A stretch of 64,000 nucleotides of DNA from Curtobacterium sp. MR_MD2014 (lineage in GTDB: Bacteria > Actinomycetota > Actinomycetes > Actinomycetales > Microbacteriaceae): positions 1,612,001 through 1,676,000 of the forward strand of contig NZ_CP009755.1 in the NCBI RefSeq assembly GCF_000772085.1, given 5' to 3'. The notes beneath the pieces are model-generated. The model saw only the letters and a list, made by a program, of their open reading frames with translations, did not search any database and had not been told where the DNA came from. Made by a program: the position numbers and the translations under genes. Of the stretch, positions 57,269 through 64,000 are shown one piece after another; position 1 is the first letter of the stretch; each line of letters opens with the position of its first letter.

Positions 57269-57874
57269 GTGGACACCCTCTGGATGGCACTCCGGGTCGC
57301 CGTGTCGCTCGGCGTCGTGCTCGCGCTGATGTGGGTGCTGCACCGCCGTGCGACGAAGGGCGGTCTCGGAGCCGCGGTGAAGGCCCGGGGACGCCGGTCC
57401 GCCGCGGTCGAGGTCGTCGGTCGCCAGGGCATCGGCGGCAAGGCGAGCGTCGTCGTCGTCGACGTCGAGGGGGAGCGTCTCGTGCTCGGCGTGTCCGAGC
57501 AGAGCGTCTCGCTGCTCCGGAGTGGTCCGACCCCCGCGCCGGAGCTCACCGTCGTCGCCGGGCCGGTCGCACTGCCGACGGCCCCGCGCGCCGTCGCGTC
57601 GGCACCCGAGCCCGCCGAGCCGACCTCCGCCGGGCCGACCACGGTGGCGGCCCCGTCCGCCGACGCGTTCCGTGCGGAACTCGAGCGACAGGACCACGCC
57701 GCCACGGGCCTCCCGGCCGACGCCGCGCCCGTGCTCCCGATGCGTCCACGCGGTCCCGCGCGTCGTCCGTCCCGGACCGTCGTGCCGACCGCGCAGCAGC
57801 TCCAGGGCTCCGTGCTCTCCGCGGACACGTGGCGGCAGGCCGCCGCCGCGCTCCGAAGCCGGCGGGCCGGGTGA
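57269..57874 (+). CDS. fliO: FliO-type flagellar export protein
   Basis: 201 residues, GTG start. One N-terminal membrane helix (LRVAVSLGVVLALMWVLHRR), a short beta domain (SAAVEVVGRQGIGGKASVVV, EGERLVLGVSEQSVSLL) and a disordered Ala/Pro tail. FliO helps assemble FliP in the export gate. Overlaps fliP by four bases. Confidence 0.85.
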   Translation: MDTLWMALRVAVSLGVVLALMWVLHRRATKGGLGAAVKARGRRSAAVEVVGRQGIGGKASVVVVDVEGERLVLGVSEQSVSLLRSGPTPAPELTVVAGPVALPTAPRAVASAPEPAEPTSAGPTTVAAPSADAFRAELERQDHAATGLPADAAPVLPMRPRGPARRPSRTVVPTAQQLQGSVLSADTWRQAAAALRSRRAG

Positions 57875-58695
57875 CGGCCGCGCTCCGGACCGGCCGCACC
57901 GCCACCCTCGTCGTCCTGGGACTGGCGACGGTCGCCGGTCTCGTCCTCCTGACCACGACCGGCGCGCACGCCGTCGGCGTCACCGAGCCGACCGCGCCGG
58001 CGGCCCCGACGGCACCCGCGAGCGGTGACTTCAGCGTCAGCGTGAACGGGCCCGACGGTGCGCCGTCCTCGGCGATCGTCACGCTCCTCGGCATCACGCT
58101 GCTCAGCGTCGCGCCGGCCCTGCTGCTCATGATGACGTCGTTCACGAAGATCTTCGTGGTGCTCGCCATGACCCGGAACGCCCTCGGGCTGCAGGGGATC
58201 CCGCCGAACCAGGTCATCGCCGGGCTCGCGCTCTTCCTGTCCCTGTTCGTGATGGCCCCGGTGCTCGGGCACATCAACGACGACGCCCTGCAGCCCTACC
58301 TCGCCGGCCACATCGACTTCGCGAAGGCGGTCGAGGTGGGCACGAAGCCACTGCGGACGTTCATGCTGCACCAGACGCGCGAGGAGGACGTCGCGCTCAT
58401 CACGCGCGCCGCCGGTCAGGCGAACCCGACGGACCTCGACGCCGTGCCCATGACGACCGTGATCCCGGCGTTCGTCATCTCGGAGCTCCGGAGCGCCTTC
58501 ATCATCGGCTTCGTCATCTTCATCCCGTTCCTGGTCATCGACCTCGTCGTCTCCGCCGCGCTCATGTCGATGGGCATGATGATGCTGCCGCCGGTGATGA
58601 TCTCGCTGCCCTTCAAGATCCTGCTGTTCGTCCTCGTCGACGGCTGGGGGCTCATCATCACGTCCCTCATCGAGAGCTACCAGGTGGTGCGCTGA
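57871..58695 (+). CDS. fliP: FliP, flagellar export gate protein
   Basis: 274 residues. Cleavable signal (LGLATVAGLVLLTTTGAHA), then the FliP core: LLMMTSFTKIFVVLAMTRNA, VPMTTVIPAFVISELRSAF, and FIPFLVIDLVVSAALMSMGM. FliP pentamers form the central pore of the type III export gate. Confidence 0.97.
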   Translation: MTAALRTGRTATLVVLGLATVAGLVLLTTTGAHAVGVTEPTAPAAPTAPASGDFSVSVNGPDGAPSSAIVTLLGITLLSVAPALLLMMTSFTKIFVVLAMTRNALGLQGIPPNQVIAGLALFLSLFVMAPVLGHINDDALQPYLAGHIDFAKAVEVGTKPLRTFMLHQTREEDVALITRAAGQANPTDLDAVPMTTVIPAFVISELRSAFIIGFVIFIPFLVIDLVVSAALMSMGMMMLPPVMISLPFKILLFVLVDGWGLIITSLIESYQVVR

Positions 58696-58967
58696 TGAAC
58701 CAGCAGGCGGTCATCGACCTGACCCTCCAGGCACTCCTGGTGGCCGGCAAGCTCGCGGCCCCCGTGCTCGTGACCTCGCTCGTGGTCGGCTTCGCGATCT
58801 CGCTCTTCCAGTCGGTGACGCAGATCCAGGAGGTCACGCTCTCGTTCGTGCCGAAGGCGGTCGCCGTCGCGATCGCGCTCGTCGTCTGCGGCAACTGGAT
58901 GATCGCCGAGATGGTCGCGTTCACCCACGTCGCGTTCGACATGATCCCGAAGCTCCTCGGGACGTAG
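58695..58967 (+). CDS. fliQ: FliQ, flagellar export gate protein
   Basis: 90 residues, TGATG overlap with fliP. Two membrane helices (APVLVTSLVVGFAISLFQSV with QIQEVTLSFVPK, and AVAIALVVCGNWMIAEMVAF), exactly the FliQ pattern. Packs around FliP/FliR in the gate. Confidence 0.97.
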   Translation: MNQQAVIDLTLQALLVAGKLAAPVLVTSLVVGFAISLFQSVTQIQEVTLSFVPKAVAVAIALVVCGNWMIAEMVAFTHVAFDMIPKLLGT

Positions 58968-58969
58968 CC

Positions 58970-59746
58970 GTGGACCTCGCCATCGACGCCGACCGGCTCG
59001 AAGCCACCATGCTCGCCGGGGTCCGGCTCGTCGCCTTCCTCGTGATCGCGCCGCCGTTCGCCTACAAGGCGTTCCCCGGCACGGTGAAGGTGATCCTCGG
59101 GCTCGGTCTGGCGATCGGTGTCGCACCGCGGGTCGGCCTCGGGTACACCGCGCTCGACACCGGTGGGTTCCTGCTCGCCCTGCTCACCCAGCTGGTCGTC
59201 GGGCTGGGCCTCGGCTTCCTCGTGTACCTCGTGTTCGCCGCGGTGCAGTCCGCCGGCAGTCTCATCGACCTGTTCGGCGGCTTCACCCTCGCCCAGGCGT
59301 ACGACCCGCAGTCCCAGGTCAACGGCGCGCAGTTCACCCGGCTGTTCCAGATGGCGTCGCTCGCGCTGCTCTTCGCCAGCGGCGGGTACCAGCTCATCGT
59401 CGCGGGGCTCGTGCGGTCGTTCGACGCGGTGCCGCTCGTCACCGCCGACGGTTCGCCGGGCACCTTCGCCGTCGGCGGCTTCGCCTCGGTGCTCGTCGCG
59501 GCGGCCGGGCAGATGTTCCTCGCCGCACTGCAGATCGCGGGGCCGCTCGTCGTCGTCCTGTTCCTGGCCGACGTCGGCCTCGGGCTGCTCACGCGCGTCG
59601 CCCCGGCGCTCAACGCGTTCCAGATGGGCTTCCCGATCAAGATCGGGCTGACCGTCGTGTTCGCCGGTGCGCTCTTCATGGCGCTGCCGGCCGTCGTGTC
59701 GTCCCTGACCGGCGACGCCGTCGCCGCGATCACCGGGCGGGGGTGA
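58970..59746 (+). CDS. fliR: FliR, flagellar export gate protein
   Basis: 258 residues, GTG start two bases after fliQ. Six hydrophobic segments; VRLVAFLVIAPPFAYKAFPG, LLTQLVVGLGLGFLVYLVFA and FQMGFPIKIGLTVVFAGALF match FliR. Completes the FliPQR pore. Confidence 0.96.
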   Translation: MDLAIDADRLEATMLAGVRLVAFLVIAPPFAYKAFPGTVKVILGLGLAIGVAPRVGLGYTALDTGGFLLALLTQLVVGLGLGFLVYLVFAAVQSAGSLIDLFGGFTLAQAYDPQSQVNGAQFTRLFQMASLALLFASGGYQLIVAGLVRSFDAVPLVTADGSPGTFAVGGFASVLVAAAGQMFLAALQIAGPLVVVLFLADVGLGLLTRVAPALNAFQMGFPIKIGLTVVFAGALFMALPAVVSSLTGDAVAAITGRG

Positions 59747-59752
59747 GGCGAC

Positions 59753-60943
59753 GTGTCCGACGGAGGGAGCGGCGAACGCTCCGAGAAGGCCACCCAGAAG
59801 CGGATGCAGGAGGTGCACCGCAAGGGGCAGCTCGGCCGCTCGCAGGACCTCGGCGCCTGGGTCGGCATCGCGACGGCCGCGCTGGTCATGCCCGCCGCGA
59901 TCGGCAACGCCGCGGGTGCGGGGGAGCAGCAGCTCCACGCCGTGCAGCGCGTCATCGCGGACCCGACCGTCCCCGCGGTCCGGCAGGCACTGTCCGAGGC
60001 GCTCGGCTCCGTGGCCGGCACCGTCGGCCCGATGCTCGCCGTCGTCGCGGTCGCCGTCGCGGCGGTCTCCGTCGCGCAGGGCGGCGTGCACTTCCGGCGG
60101 ATGGCCCCGCAGCCGGACCACTTCGACCCGGTCGCCGGGTTCAAGCGGGTCTTCGGCGTCCAGGCGCTCTGGAACGGCGTGAAGGCACTGCTGAAGACCG
60201 CCGTCGTCGGGCTCGTCCTGTGGTTCGCCGTGCAGTCGCTCGTCCCCGTCCTCATGACGAGCGGTTCGCTGCCGCTGTCGTCCGTGCTCGACGCGGCGGA
60301 GGAGGGCACCGGGACCCTGCTCCGCGCCGCCGTCGCCGCGGGTCTGGTGCTCGCCGCGGTCGACGTGCTGGTCGTCGTGCGCCGCAACCGCAAGCGCACG
60401 ATGATGACCAAGCAGGAGGTCAAGGACGAGTCGAAGCGCACCGACGGCGACCCGCTCGTGAAGGGCCAGCGCCGGTCCCGACAGCTCGCGATGAGCCGGA
60501 ACCGGATGATCGCCGCGGTCGGGGACGCCGACGTCGTCATGACCAACCCCACGCACTACGCGGTCGCGCTCCGCTACGAGCCCGGGAAGTCCGCACCCCG
60601 TGTCGTCGCGAAGGGTGCCGGGCCGGTCGCCGACGTCATCCGGTCGACCGCCGAGGAGTCGCGCGTGCCGATCGTCCGCGACGTCCCGCTCACCCGGGCG
60701 CTGCACGCGGCGTGCGAGCTCGGGCAGGAGGTCCCGGTCGACCTCTACACGCCGGTCGCCCGGGTGCTCTCGTTCGTCATGGCGCTCAAGGCCCGCGGCG
60801 CCGCCGCCGGGACGCACGCCGCGCCGACGCCGACCACGGCCGACGAGGTCGCGACCGTCCTCGACCCCACCACGCTCACCGGCGACGCCCGACCACGGCG
60901 CCTCCGCACTCGTCCGTCCACCACCGAAGGGGCACCCGCATGA
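59753..60943 (+). CDS. flhB: FlhB, export specificity switch protein
   Basis: 396 residues, GTG start. The N terminus GERSEKATQKRMQEVHRKGQ is diagnostic, four membrane helices follow, and the cytoplasmic domain contains the autocleavage site NPTH (near residue 264, VVMTNPTHYAVALRYEPGK). Cleavage there allows the FliK-dependent switch to filament export. Ends ATGA into flhA. Confidence 0.97.
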   Translation: MSDGGSGERSEKATQKRMQEVHRKGQLGRSQDLGAWVGIATAALVMPAAIGNAAGAGEQQLHAVQRVIADPTVPAVRQALSEALGSVAGTVGPMLAVVAVAVAAVSVAQGGVHFRRMAPQPDHFDPVAGFKRVFGVQALWNGVKALLKTAVVGLVLWFAVQSLVPVLMTSGSLPLSSVLDAAEEGTGTLLRAAVAAGLVLAAVDVLVVVRRNRKRTMMTKQEVKDESKRTDGDPLVKGQRRSRQLAMSRNRMIAAVGDADVVMTNPTHYAVALRYEPGKSAPRVVAKGAGPVADVIRSTAEESRVPIVRDVPLTRALHAACELGQEVPVDLYTPVARVLSFVMALKARGAAAGTHAAPTPTTADEVATVLDPTTLTGDARPRRLRTRPSTTEGAPA

Positions 60944-62994
60944 ACCGCAAGGACCTGCCCAAGCTCGCCGTCCCGGTCTTCATCGTCGGCATCGTCCTGC
61001 TGCTGATCCTGCCGGTGCCGTCGTTCCTGCTCGACGTGCTCATCATCCTGAACATCCTGCTGGCGCTGGTGATCCTGCTCACGACGCTGTTCGTGAAGAA
61101 GCCGCTCGACTTCTCGGTGTTCCCGTCGCTGCTCCTCGTCGCGACGCTGTTCCGCCTCGGCCTCAACGTCGCCTCGACGCGACTGGTGCTCGGCGAGGGC
61201 TTCGCGGGCGACGTCATCCAGGCCTTCGGGCACGTCGCGGTGTCCGGCTCGATCATCATCGGCGCCGTCGTCTTCCTCATCCTCGTCGTCATCCAGTTCG
61301 TCGTCGTGACGAAGGGTGCCGAGCGCGTCGCCGAGGTCGGCGCCCGCTTCACCCTCGACGCGATGCCCGGCAAGCAGATGGCGATCGACGCCGACCTGAA
61401 CGCCGGACTCATCACCGATGCCGAGGCGAAGGAACGCCGTGCGGCGGTCTCCGCCGAGGCCGACTTCTACGGGGCGATGGACGGCGCGTCGAAGTTCGTC
61501 AAGGGCGACGCGATCGCCGGCATCCTGATCCTCGTCATCAACATGCTCGGTGGCGTCGCGATCGGCATGCTGCAGAACGGGCTCTCCGTCACCGACGCGC
61601 TGTCGAAGTACGGCATCCTGACCATCGGCGACGGCCTGGTCTCGCAGATCCCCGCACTGCTCATGGCCGTGTCGACCGGCATGATCGTGACCCGGTCGGG
61701 TGCGGAGACCGAGATCGGCGCGTCGGCGACGACGCAGCTGACGCAGTCGCGGAACGCGCTGGTGATCGCCGGGGTCGCTGCGATCGCGATGGGGTTCATC
61801 CCCGGCATGCCCATCGTGCCGTTCCTGCTCATCGGCGCCGGGCTGCTGTTCGCCGGCTGGCGGCTCTCGCGGCAGGCGGCGCAGCAGGCGGCAGCGGCCG
61901 AGCAGCAGCAGGCACTCGAGGCCGCGGCCCCCTCGGCGGACAGCCCCGAGGACCTGCTCGAGCAGATGCGTGTCCACGCCCTCGAGATCCTGCTCGCACC
62001 GGACCTGGTCGACATGGTGTCCGGGTCGTCCGACGACCTGCTCGGTCGCGTGCGCGCGCTCCGTCGGAAGATCGCCGTCGACATGGGCATCGTCGTGCCG
62101 CCCGTCCGCACCCGGGACAGCATCGAGCTGCCCCCGTCGACCTACGCGATCCGCATCGCCGGGGTCGAGGCCGGTCGCGGGACCGCCCCGTCCCGCAGCG
62201 TGCTCGCACTCGGCGACCAGCTCGACGGGCTCCCGGGCACCACGACGGTCGAGCCGGTGTTCGGTCTGGCCGGCAAGTGGGTCCCCGCCGAGCTCCGGCA
62301 CGCGGCCGAGATGACCGGCGCGACCGTCATCGACCGGGTCTCCGTGCTCGTCACGCACCTGCAGGCCGTGATCGGCGACAACGCGGCCCGGCTGCTCACC
62401 CGCGAGGACGTCAAGGTGCTCACCGAGGGTGTCAAGCAGGTGAACCCCGCGGCGGTCGAGGAGCTCGTGCCCGGCATGCTGTCCCTGGCCGAGGTGCAGC
62501 GCGTGCTCCAGGGCCTGCTCGCCGAGCGCGTGCCGATCAACGACCTCGGCCGCATCTGCGAGGCGCTGACGCTCCGCGCGAAGGTGTCGACCGACCCCGA
62601 GGGCCTGGTCGAGGCCGCCCGCGCAGCCCTCGGCCCAGCCCTGCCCGCCCGCCACGCCGAGGCCGGCACGCTCCGCGTCATCATGATCGACCCGCTGCTC
62701 GAGCAGTCGATGCTCGAGGGGCTCCGCCCGTCCGAGCAGGGCACCCAGATCGTGCTCGACGCCCACCGCATCGAGCAGGTCCTCGGGTCCCTGCGCGACG
62801 CCGTGCGCAGCGTCGAGGAGCAGGGCCTGTCCGCCGTGCTCGTCTGCGCCCCGCAGCTCCGACCGGCCGTGCACCGCATGGTGTCCGCGCAGGCGAACGG
62901 CCTGCCCGTGCTGTCCTACCAGGAGGCCACCGCCGCGGGCTCCACCATCGAGACCGTGGGAGTGGTCCGTGCCGCCGACCCGATCGCTGCGTAG
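60940..62994 (+). CDS. flhA: FlhA, flagellar export gate protein
   Basis: 684 residues. Eight membrane helices in the first 300 residues; the FHIPEP-type loop is LRLGLNVASTRLVLGEGFAG to FTLDAMPGKQMAIDADLNAG. A large cytoplasmic domain follows from about residue 330 (ending with LQGLLAERVPINDLGRICEA, VLSYQEATAAGSTIETVGVV), which docks chaperone-substrate complexes. Overlaps the next gene by 26 bp. Confidence 0.97.
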   Translation: MNRKDLPKLAVPVFIVGIVLLLILPVPSFLLDVLIILNILLALVILLTTLFVKKPLDFSVFPSLLLVATLFRLGLNVASTRLVLGEGFAGDVIQAFGHVAVSGSIIIGAVVFLILVVIQFVVVTKGAERVAEVGARFTLDAMPGKQMAIDADLNAGLITDAEAKERRAAVSAEADFYGAMDGASKFVKGDAIAGILILVINMLGGVAIGMLQNGLSVTDALSKYGILTIGDGLVSQIPALLMAVSTGMIVTRSGAETEIGASATTQLTQSRNALVIAGVAAIAMGFIPGMPIVPFLLIGAGLLFAGWRLSRQAAQQAAAAEQQQALEAAAPSADSPEDLLEQMRVHALEILLAPDLVDMVSGSSDDLLGRVRALRRKIAVDMGIVVPPVRTRDSIELPPSTYAIRIAGVEAGRGTAPSRSVLALGDQLDGLPGTTTVEPVFGLAGKWVPAELRHAAEMTGATVIDRVSVLVTHLQAVIGDNAARLLTREDVKVLTEGVKQVNPAAVEELVPGMLSLAEVQRVLQGLLAERVPINDLGRICEALTLRAKVSTDPEGLVEAARAALGPALPARHAEAGTLRVIMIDPLLEQSMLEGLRPSEQGTQIVLDAHRIEQVLGSLRDAVRSVEEQGLSAVLVCAPQLRPAVHRMVSAQANGLPVLSYQEATAAGSTIETVGVVRAADPIAA

Positions 62995-63943
62995 CGGCCC
63001 GACGCTCGAGGCGGTCCGCGACGCCCTCCGCACCGAGTTCGGTGCGGGAGCCCGGATCGTCTCGGCCGAACGCGTGTCCACGCCCGGCATCGGTGGGCTC
63101 TTCCGCCGCACCCACGTCGAGGCCGTCGTCGAGGTGCCGGACCCGCTCGACCCGCCGACCGCCCGGGTGGCGATCGCCGACGGCCCGGCCACCCGCATCG
63201 GGATCGCCGCGCTCCTCGCCGACGCCGAGGCTGCCGAGGCCCGCATCGCCGCAGGCGACGGCACCGCGTCGACACGGGCGGACGCGTTCGCCTCGGTGCT
63301 CGACGGCTTCGCGGCCGACGGGATCGCCGCGGCCGCCCCGCGTCCCGGCCGCCCCGGGACGGACGTGGGTCGGGTCGACCCGGCCGCGCCGCGCCTCCAG
63401 GACGGCCCGTCGCCGGCCGTGCCGGGCACGGACGAGGACCACGGTCGCCCGGGAGGCCCGCTGCCGGTCGCGGGACCGGCTCCCGTCGTCCCGCCGGTCA
63501 CCGCGGTGTCCGCCCCGGCGTCCGTCGGTCCGGTGCTGCCGGTGCCGGCCGTGCGGTCGGCCGACGGCGACCTCGTGCTGCTCGTCGGACGTGCCACCGA
63601 CGTCGACGCGGCGGCGGGGGTGTTCGCCGGACGGTACGCACTGCGCCCGACCGACGCGGCCGACCGTCGGGCGGGGATCCTCGCGCGCGCCGAGGGCGTG
63701 CGGAACGGCCACGCGCTGCTGGGCGTCTCCGCGTGGGACGACGCGGCGACGATCGAGGGACTCGCCGCCGACCAGGTGTGGGTCGTGGTCGACGTCGGTC
63801 GGAAGACCGAGGATGCTCGGGCCGTCGTGGCCGCGGTCGCCGGGCGGGTACCCGTCGCGGGTGTGGTGGCCATCGGTGCGGGGGAGACCGCCACGCCGGA
63901 GTCCGTCCACCAGCTGGGCCTGCCGGTGGTGTCGCTAGGCTGA
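62969..63943 (+). CDS. FlhF-like protein lacking a functional GTPase site
   Basis: 324 residues, GTG start inside flhA. The N terminus (TLEAVRDALRTEFGAGARIV, GGLFRRTHVEAVVEV) matches the FlhF start domain. A Pro/Ala linker (about 100-195) follows, then a Rossmann-like domain whose P-loop position reads LLVGRATDVDAAAG instead of GPTGVGKTT. The end (VWVVVDVGRKTEDARAVV, VVAIGAGETATPESVHQLGL) follows the FlhF G-domain order without the KLDE motif. It holds the place of flhF between flhA and csrA. Nucleotide binding looks lost. Confidence 0.7.
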   Translation: MPPTRSLRSGPTLEAVRDALRTEFGAGARIVSAERVSTPGIGGLFRRTHVEAVVEVPDPLDPPTARVAIADGPATRIGIAALLADAEAAEARIAAGDGTASTRADAFASVLDGFAADGIAAAAPRPGRPGTDVGRVDPAAPRLQDGPSPAVPGTDEDHGRPGGPLPVAGPAPVVPPVTAVSAPASVGPVLPVPAVRSADGDLVLLVGRATDVDAAAGVFAGRYALRPTDAADRRAGILARAEGVRNGHALLGVSAWDDAATIEGLAADQVWVVVDVGRKTEDARAVVAAVAGRVPVAGVVAIGAGETATPESVHQLGLPVVSLG

Positions 63944-63947
63944 CGGG
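63936..63947 (+). promoter_or_regulatory. Leaderless promoter -10 for csrA, inside the FlhF-like gene end
   Basis: TAGGCT (63936-63941), six bases, GTG at 63948. The element overlaps the last codons and stop of the FlhF-like gene. Confidence 0.6.
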
Positions 63948-64000
63948 GTGCTGGTACTCACGCGGAAGGTCGGCGAGCGGATCCTCGTCGGTGACGACGT
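63948..64000 (+). CDS. csrA: CsrA, RNA-binding regulator, 5' end only
   Basis: The first 17 codons are in the window (LVLTRKVGERILVGDD), the invariant N terminus of CsrA/RsmA. CsrA represses translation by covering ribosome binding sites and in Gram-positive flagellar operons controls hag (flagellin) mRNA; FliW is its usual antagonist and is probably encoded downstream. GTG start with a leaderless-type promoter element. Confidence 0.93.
   Translation, partial: MLVLTRKVGERILVGDD

Overview
The window reads as the chromosome of a high-GC Gram-positive bacterium. About 70% GC, many GTG and a few TTG starts, gtga/atga stop-start overlaps and a complete actinobacterial flagellar gene order all point to Actinobacteria. 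The combination of genes suggests a motile Microbacteriaceae close to Curtobacterium. That genus assignment is inference; no rRNA gene is present to settle it. No tRNA, rRNA, CRISPR array, transposase, integrase or phage gene was seen. Layout: (1) 1-8217, flagellar genes on the + strand: fliF (3' part), fliG, fliH, fliI, fliJ, an NlpC/P60 hydrolase in the place of flgJ, fliK, flgD, flgE. (2) 8218-53365, about 45 kb of non-flagellar genes. (3) 53366-64000, the rest of the flagellar operon: flbD, motA, motB, fliM, fliN, fliO, fliP, fliQ, fliR, flhB, flhA, an FlhF-like gene without a P-loop, and the start of csrA. The two flagellar parts are normally adjacent in Actinobacteria. Here the second half has its own sigma-28 (FliA/WhiG)-type promoter. 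fliL is missing and FliM lacks the N-terminal CheY-binding peptide. The 45-kb accessory block is a string of short regulator-plus-target modules: a BLUF-TetR fusion regulator; two sister MerR regulators, each divergent from a transporter (MFS and SulP) and sharing an operator sequence; a stand-alone LacI headpiece; a GNAT enzyme and a broken Nudix gene; a P-loop kinase; an App1-type phosphatase; an AraC/GH4 alpha-galactosidase/sugar ABC operon without its own ATPase; MerR and ArsR-like regulators with an ABC exporter; an MFS exporter; an exopolysaccharide operon (processive GT2 synthase, two beta-helix proteins, UDP-glucose dehydrogenase); an IMPase-family phosphatase; a formamidase/amino-acid permease pair and a GntR/prolyl aminopeptidase pair; a two-component system followed by a flavinylation redox operon (ferric-reductase-like flavocytochrome, FMN-binding protein, ApbE); a CPA1 Na+/H+ antiporter; a large helical protein with an overlapping lipoprotein; a TerC/DUF475-like membrane protein; and an XRE-MurA fusion. 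Two signals recur across the window. Eight genes have a TAnnnT hexamer exactly six bases before an ATG/GTG start, the hallmark of leaderless transcription, and these include csrA and an otherwise unnoticed 40-residue membrane peptide. Four gene ends carry related hairpins that share a GGGAGGC-CGTGGCGG core, a dispersed terminator family.
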